A DNA stretch of 64,000 nt, taken from contig CM059621.1 in NCBI GenBank assembly GCA_030435675.1, positions 11,656,001 to 11,720,000 of the forward strand, given 5' to 3'. Below, one piece after another: positions 59,079 through 64,000 of this stretch (its first letter is position 1; the number at the start of each line of letters is the position of its first letter). The DNA comes from Steinernema hermaphroditum (lineage: Eukaryota > Nematoda > Chromadorea > Rhabditida > Steinernematidae). The notes beneath the pieces are model-generated. The model was given only the letters and a program-made list of their open reading frames with translations, did not search any database and was not told the origin of the DNA. Position numbers and translations under genes: made by a program.

Positions 59079-59759
59079 AGAGGAGGAGCGCCCATCCAGC
59101 GAACGCTTTGAAACCAAAGTCTGTTGTACATGAATTGACGTTAGGTGTCCATATTTATTCTAATAAAGAGAAACCATGTCCAAATAAAAGAATATTCATC
59201 AATAGTGTGCTGTATTTGAATATAATCCGAGCTAGAGGCCATAGGACTGTTCTTCTGCAATTACTTATTATCTCGAAGCTGTTCAGAACCTTCAGTATCT
59301 GTATGTATTCGAAGATAATGCACGATTAAGGGCGAGAATAAAGGTGCCAACATGCCTACTGTATCCTATGTGAACTGAAACCTTCCTGTGCTGACGCACC
59401 ACCACTGCGAGTCCTTCCCTCTCTTCACTATTACAACGTTGTGTTTTCGAAGTGCCGAAAATCCCGTAATTAAAGTTTATTACCAATAAGTTATTGGCGG
59501 ACAGATTGCAGAGAAACAAGAGAGAGAGACGATCGGGTCGTCGTCGAGAGATTTCGGACGATTTCACTACAACATATTATGATCGGTTTGCCGGAAACTC
59601 GGATTCTAATGACTACAACAAATTGCTTTTCTAAGAAAATCGGGACGAACAACCAAATAATAGGGATTATGAATGCAGAAAAGGAGAAAGCGGGGCCAGC
59701 ACACTGTGTCCTGGGGGAGGAGTGTTTGTGGAAATGCACAGCATTGTCGCACTCAGTGT
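59079..59759. other. Spacer between converging warthog and methyltransferase genes
   Basis: The two genes end tail-to-tail across about 680 bp. The warthog AATAAA lies at about 59162. No further feature is supported. Confidence 0.5.
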
Positions 59760-62137
59760 TCATCCCCGGTAGACGGCCTTCAGGAGGACGTCCTTCGGGG
59801 GGTGCGTGTAGGAGTGAAAGAACTGAGCCCCGTATTTCTCCAAACCGTAGTCGCTGATCACCGGATCGATCCACTCGATCGAGTCGAACCCGCACTCGCG
59901 CAGAACCTTCTCGTAGGTCTCGCGGAAAAAGAATGAGATCGTGGTTTGGCCGACAACATCGCCTGAAACGACGCATCGATCAGAGTGGCTGGCTGGTGGC
60001 GCGGTACTTACAGTTGCCGCGGTTCCCGTAGAAGTACACTGGAAGTCGTTCCCCATCGAAACGCGGATTTTTGCTAACAACAACACGAGCACCTGAAAAC
60101 GGAGAATTTACGTTTGACTGAATGTGCCAATTAGTGTACCCCCAGTCCTCAATTTGGTCAAACGACTTGGCTACAGATTAATTTTGGCCTCCAAAAGTGA
60201 TCTTTGATTCATCTGACCTGCTGCAATTACTCATCAAGGGCGCTTAGGATTGGCTTGGCACAGTCCCAATAATGTCAAATAGTTTCCAACCCCTCCACCC
60301 ACCTAATTATCTTCCTGTGGTCACTGAACTCCTCCAACTCTCTCGAGGGTCGGCGACACGCGGAAGAAGCACTTTTAGACACTAGTCAGCGGCGGTCTTT
60401 GGTGCCCTAATGCTGAGAAGTGTCAAATGTTTTATGGCTATTACGATCAAGCGGTTCGGAGAGAGAAAACATGTTTTGTCCAGCGGACATGCATACTGTA
60501 ATTCTCAGCTCCGATTGCGTCACTCAATCGCATCTGGTGTCCATCGACACTGATAAGTAAGTACGTGTCGGACGAATGTCCGTGACCGATGGGGTACGGT
60601 ACTTGTTTATCGACACGGGACCATCGACCAGCTTTCCAGCTGTGGCCGCAGAGTAAACAACAAACAGAAGAAGGGCTTACCGAACTTGCGGCCCTCTTCC
60701 TCGATGGGGTTGAGATCGGCGATGCCGTTGGGCACGAACGCGAACAGCTTTCCGTTCTTCTTCAGCGATTTTCCGATGCGTTTGATGGACTGAAAAGGAG
60801 CGGATTCGTTACTCGTTCCCTCGGGGAGTGCCTGGCGGTGTGCAAATCGGCGGCATTGTCAACAAGACCATAAAACCCGGCGACTGTCATAAATAAGCGC
60901 CTTGCTTTATCGCGCCTTTATGGCCCCGCGGCCGCCTCCACAGGTGCTACACAGGGCTGTTTTCACTCACTTCCTTTAGGTCGTTGAGGGTCTCGTTGAA
61001 GTGTAGCACGAAGATGGCCATGGCCACGTCGAACTCGTGGTTGTACTCCATTTCCATCGAAGACATGTGACGGAATTGCAGCTGTATATGGTCTGAAAGG
61101 ACCACACACATTGAGGGAAAGCGTGCGCCCGAGGGAACTCACCGCTGTAGGCGTTCTCGCACTGATAGATCATCGTCTCGGAGCAGTCGATGCCGACACA
61201 GCTGATCGCTCCCCAGTTGAGATACTCCATGCAGAGATGTCCTGAAGGAGCACGGATTACATGGAGTCCACTGGGGTCATACTAATTGGGTCTCATCCAT
61301 CAAAAGACCCACGGCGACGGACAAGCTAATTCAGCCTGATTAATCGCGCTTCTTCTGCGCTAATTAAACCACTACTTAGGATGCAGCTCTGTGTGTGTTT
61401 GCGTCGAAGTTTGCCAGATCCGAATTATGCGATGACGTCCGAAAGTGCAAAGAGATTTTGTGTTTCGTAAAACGGCCGAATTGTGGATTTATTGTCCGTC
61501 GTTTTATGACTCGATGCACCCTATCGAGAACAGGTTCGGTTAAAATTCTAAGGGCACGTGTCTGCATGGAAAGTGACCATTGCGCCCCGCGATAAACTCC
61601 TTCATCCTTAGCGAAATGATGTTTTGAAATTACCGTAATCTAGGATACAAAATCAACGATCTGCTGGCATTTACACGGGAAAGACCGTCTGAATCACACC
61701 TCTCTAGTCCGTGTTTCTAAATGTGTGCATGTTCTGTGCCCTATGATGATCGGCATTTGTGCCCACGGAATCCCTTTGCATTGTCTCTTTAGTACCGTAA
61801 TCCCTGAAGGGCGCCTAAAATACCCTGGAGATGCATTAACCAAAAGGCGCTGTAAATTGCATCATGTTTCCTTTCGGCGCCGTCTGATAAATCGGGCGCC
61901 TCGTGGTCACTTTTTTCGCACTTCTCACGGGCACACGTGATAAAGACGAAAGGACACCAGACACCACTCTCGACGACCCGGTTACAACTCACCGTTTCCG
62001 CAGCCGACGTCCAGGATCCGGCGCCCGCGGAGATCCATGCTGCAGCAGCGGGCGAGCGTCGAGACGACTATGTGGTCATTGCCCAGCCACTTGTCTTGAG
62101 CGGCCGAATAGATCTCGGCCGGAAAGTCATTTGACAT
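59760..62137 (-). CDS. SAM-dependent class I methyltransferase
   Basis: Six exons (62137-61993, 61241-61143, 61092-60971, 60789-60681, 60092-60012, 59962-59760) join in phase to 252 residues. The N-terminal half is a Rossmann-type SAM fold: motif I RRILDVGCGNG (39-49), then the acidic strand end ISCVGIDCSE that binds the ribose, and EFDVAMAIFVLHFN as the motif IV region. The C-terminal part (GQTTISFFFRETYEKVLREC, YTHPPKDVLLKAVY) resembles Methyltransf_11/25 enzymes acting on small molecules. The substrate is unknown. The first ATG follows a TTTCAG acceptor by only three bases, so the mRNA is probably trans-spliced. TGATAA occurs about 250 bp upstream. Confidence 0.8.
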
Positions 62138-64000
62138 GATCTGAAACGGATGTGTCCGTCGGAGTCTGCTCCTCGAACGCGTACACGAACGGCATATGGA
62201 CAAGAAGGGAGGCGAGCGGAGATGGCGGAGGTGGAGACCTTTGCACCCCGCGACCACCTCCCCTCCCCTTCGCCTTCTGCGCGTCGTCGGCAGCGGTTTC
62301 ACAATCAATCATCGCAAAAAACAGTCATCATTCGTGCCGAGTGATGAAGTGAGAAGAAGACGAGTCAAACGTGAAGGCCGCGAGTGATAAGGGGCGCACG
62401 TTTGCATGGGCATGTGGGGGCCGGAGGGCGGCGATAAGAACGTCGCCGCGGGGCGGACCGAACGGCGCCGAGGTCCGCGCGGCGGCACTTCACTGTCGCC
62501 GACTGAATTTTAATTGTGTTTACAGTCGCCGAGGCGAACGGTCTCCACATCCGGGCTCGGCGACCTAAGGGCGGAGGGAACGGGGAGTCCAAAGACTGTG
62601 GGGCGCACAATGTCAATAACAACAAGAAGTGCCGCGCGAAATCTGTTTTTCGAGTGCAAACAGGAGGCTGAGATGCGGGCTGCAGGCTAATTATCAGCGA
62701 AATCGACGTCGGAGTCGAGATTAACGGCCGCGGTCAGTCAAAGGTCATTAGAGCATCTGGCACGCATCGGGAGTCAAGAAGTCGGAGGTCGTTGTCCAAA
62801 CAAAAACGACCTTCTGCGCCGCGAATGCTGAACAAACGGACGAATCGCGTAGGCCAGGGAAGGTGTCAATCGCGCCGGGGGTGAGCGTTCGCCCCTGGTG
62901 GTCGTGTCAAAATAGCGCCCTCCACGGCGAAGATCCTTTCTCACCCCGTCAGAATCGGGACTTACACGTACATTGAGCAAAGTACGAATTCGGATCGGGG
63001 GAGTCATCTTTCGGTCACTCGAGGAGTGCCTCTGATTCACACGCGAAGTGCTTTCGAGTACTTAGACCCTCCACACTGCTCGCGGGGGTCAGAGATCTCT
63101 GGATAAACGAAGAGACCCTGCAGGCGCCATATCCGCCTCTTGTTTTCCAACACCAAACGGAAGAGAATTCCAACGTGAATTGATTGATCACACGCGGGGA
63201 GAAGACACTAAAAACCAAAGCACCACTGACCGAGCGATCGGCAAATAGTCGCGGAAAACGGTTCCAACCGTTCGAGAAACGACGGCATCTGCAGGATAGC
63301 CGCCGGCAGTCAGCTGAGTGTCGGCGGAGGAATTCACCGACGGCCTCCGATCGCGGCCTCCTATCTGTTTCGCCCTCGGCGCTTCGTTCGGCTAAACCCA
63401 AACCTCCTCCCTCCGGGGTCCGCCCCTCCGGCGCGGTCGGTGATGGAGGAGGGGATGGACAAAACAAGATTAATCAAATTGCCCCCAGCAGGCAAGCGCC
63501 AACCACAAATTGTCCTTCGGACGCCGGGGTCTTCGGAGGTGCAGAAGGGCGCTCTAGGGGGCAGAAGGCCGCGTGGAGGCTCGTGGGAGGAAGTGTTACG
63601 CTGCAAACGACAACTCGCACCTGCGCGGCGATCATTGGCCAGCTACCGTAGGCCGAGCAAGGAGTGACCGGTCAAAAGGTCAAGAGTGGAAGTTCTCGGC
63701 GAAAACAACGCCAAAACAAAGTTGACGCAGAGAACGTCAGATTGGAGGAGACGTCCAGAAGCGAGTGGCGGACGGCCGATTCCATCAACTGATAAGGAGC
63801 TGAGAGGATTCGCACAAACGCCGCCGGCGCACAACTTTTTCGGCGGCGTCGTAGTGCGCGATTTGATAAGAACGAGCGAAAGGCGAAGAATTGGCGACGG
63901 CGAGGCCTCCGGGCGCGTTAAAGTGCAACTAGCCTTGCTGGTGGAGGGCCGCTCGATCATCCTGACGCAACTCCGACGACTCTGCACCGCGGCCGAAGAC
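62138..64000. other. Upstream flank of the methyltransferase, no gene seen
   Basis: GC-rich, CpG-containing sequence with many short frames on both strands but no splice structure or family similarity. TGATAA motifs occur at 62385-62390 and near 63790. It may contain the promoter of a gene beginning outside the window. Confidence 0.45.

Noticed and set aside
1..64000. CRISPR arrays, rRNA genes, bacterial operon or prophage features
   Set aside because: No regularly spaced direct repeats or rRNA-like blocks were seen, and spliced genes show the DNA is eukaryotic.

Overview
The window looks like nuclear DNA of a nematode, probably a rhabditid. The strongest evidence is a warthog-type hedgehog-related protein with a Hint domain, a secreted DB-module protein and a C2-RGS regulator. 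Many introns are only 43-51 nt with TTTCAG or TTTTAG acceptors, and several genes have an acceptor just before their first ATG, as expected for spliced-leader trans-splicing. Coding exons are GC-rich and the spacers are AT-richer and full of small inverted-repeat elements. A Steinernema-like genome would fit, but that is a guess. All exon models were built by hand from reading frames, splice motifs and matching intron phases. There is no transcript evidence.

Layout. 1-5.2 kb is non-coding, with an inverted repeat whose left arm runs off the window and several dispersed repeat pieces. 5.2-10.2 kb (+) is a C2-RGS G-protein regulator (rgs-7-like). 10.9-15.7 kb is an accessory block: a nearly identical inverted duplication of an unrecognised gene (one arm intact, the other frameshifted), a deleted Tc1/mariner copy in the loop, two further gene relics and a reverse transcriptase fragment. 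15.9-16.9 kb (+) encodes a C2H2 finger fused to a LEM-3/ANKLE1-type GIY-YIG nuclease. 17-20.3 kb holds inverted repeats, a TTAA-flanked MITE and a tRNA-like Pol III unit. 20.6-22.6 kb (-) is a MAP3K-like kinase with NFG in place of DFG and two C-terminal membrane segments. 24.1-27.5 kb (-) holds two tandem F-box paralogues. 28.7-28.9 kb (-) is a small secreted cysteine peptide. 30.1-31.6 kb (-) is a secreted aspartic protease with a cysteine-rich insert. 32.1-33.1 kb is a TIR element enclosing a coiled-coil ORF. 33.6-34.4 kb (+) is an unrecognised three-exon gene. 37.3-51.2 kb (+) is a large 14-exon coiled-coil gene, tentatively of the Fez1/LZTS-N4BP3 type. 52.8-53.4 kb (-) is the DB-module protein. 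57.0-59.1 kb (+) is the warthog gene. 59.8-62.1 kb (-) is a SAM-dependent methyltransferase. The last 1.9 kb shows no convincing gene.

The genes do not form one pathway. They are independent loci, some signalling or regulatory (RGS, kinase, coiled-coil scaffold, F-box) and some secreted (protease, DB protein, small peptide, warthog). The most unusual content is the 10.9-16.9 kb block and the degenerate kinase.
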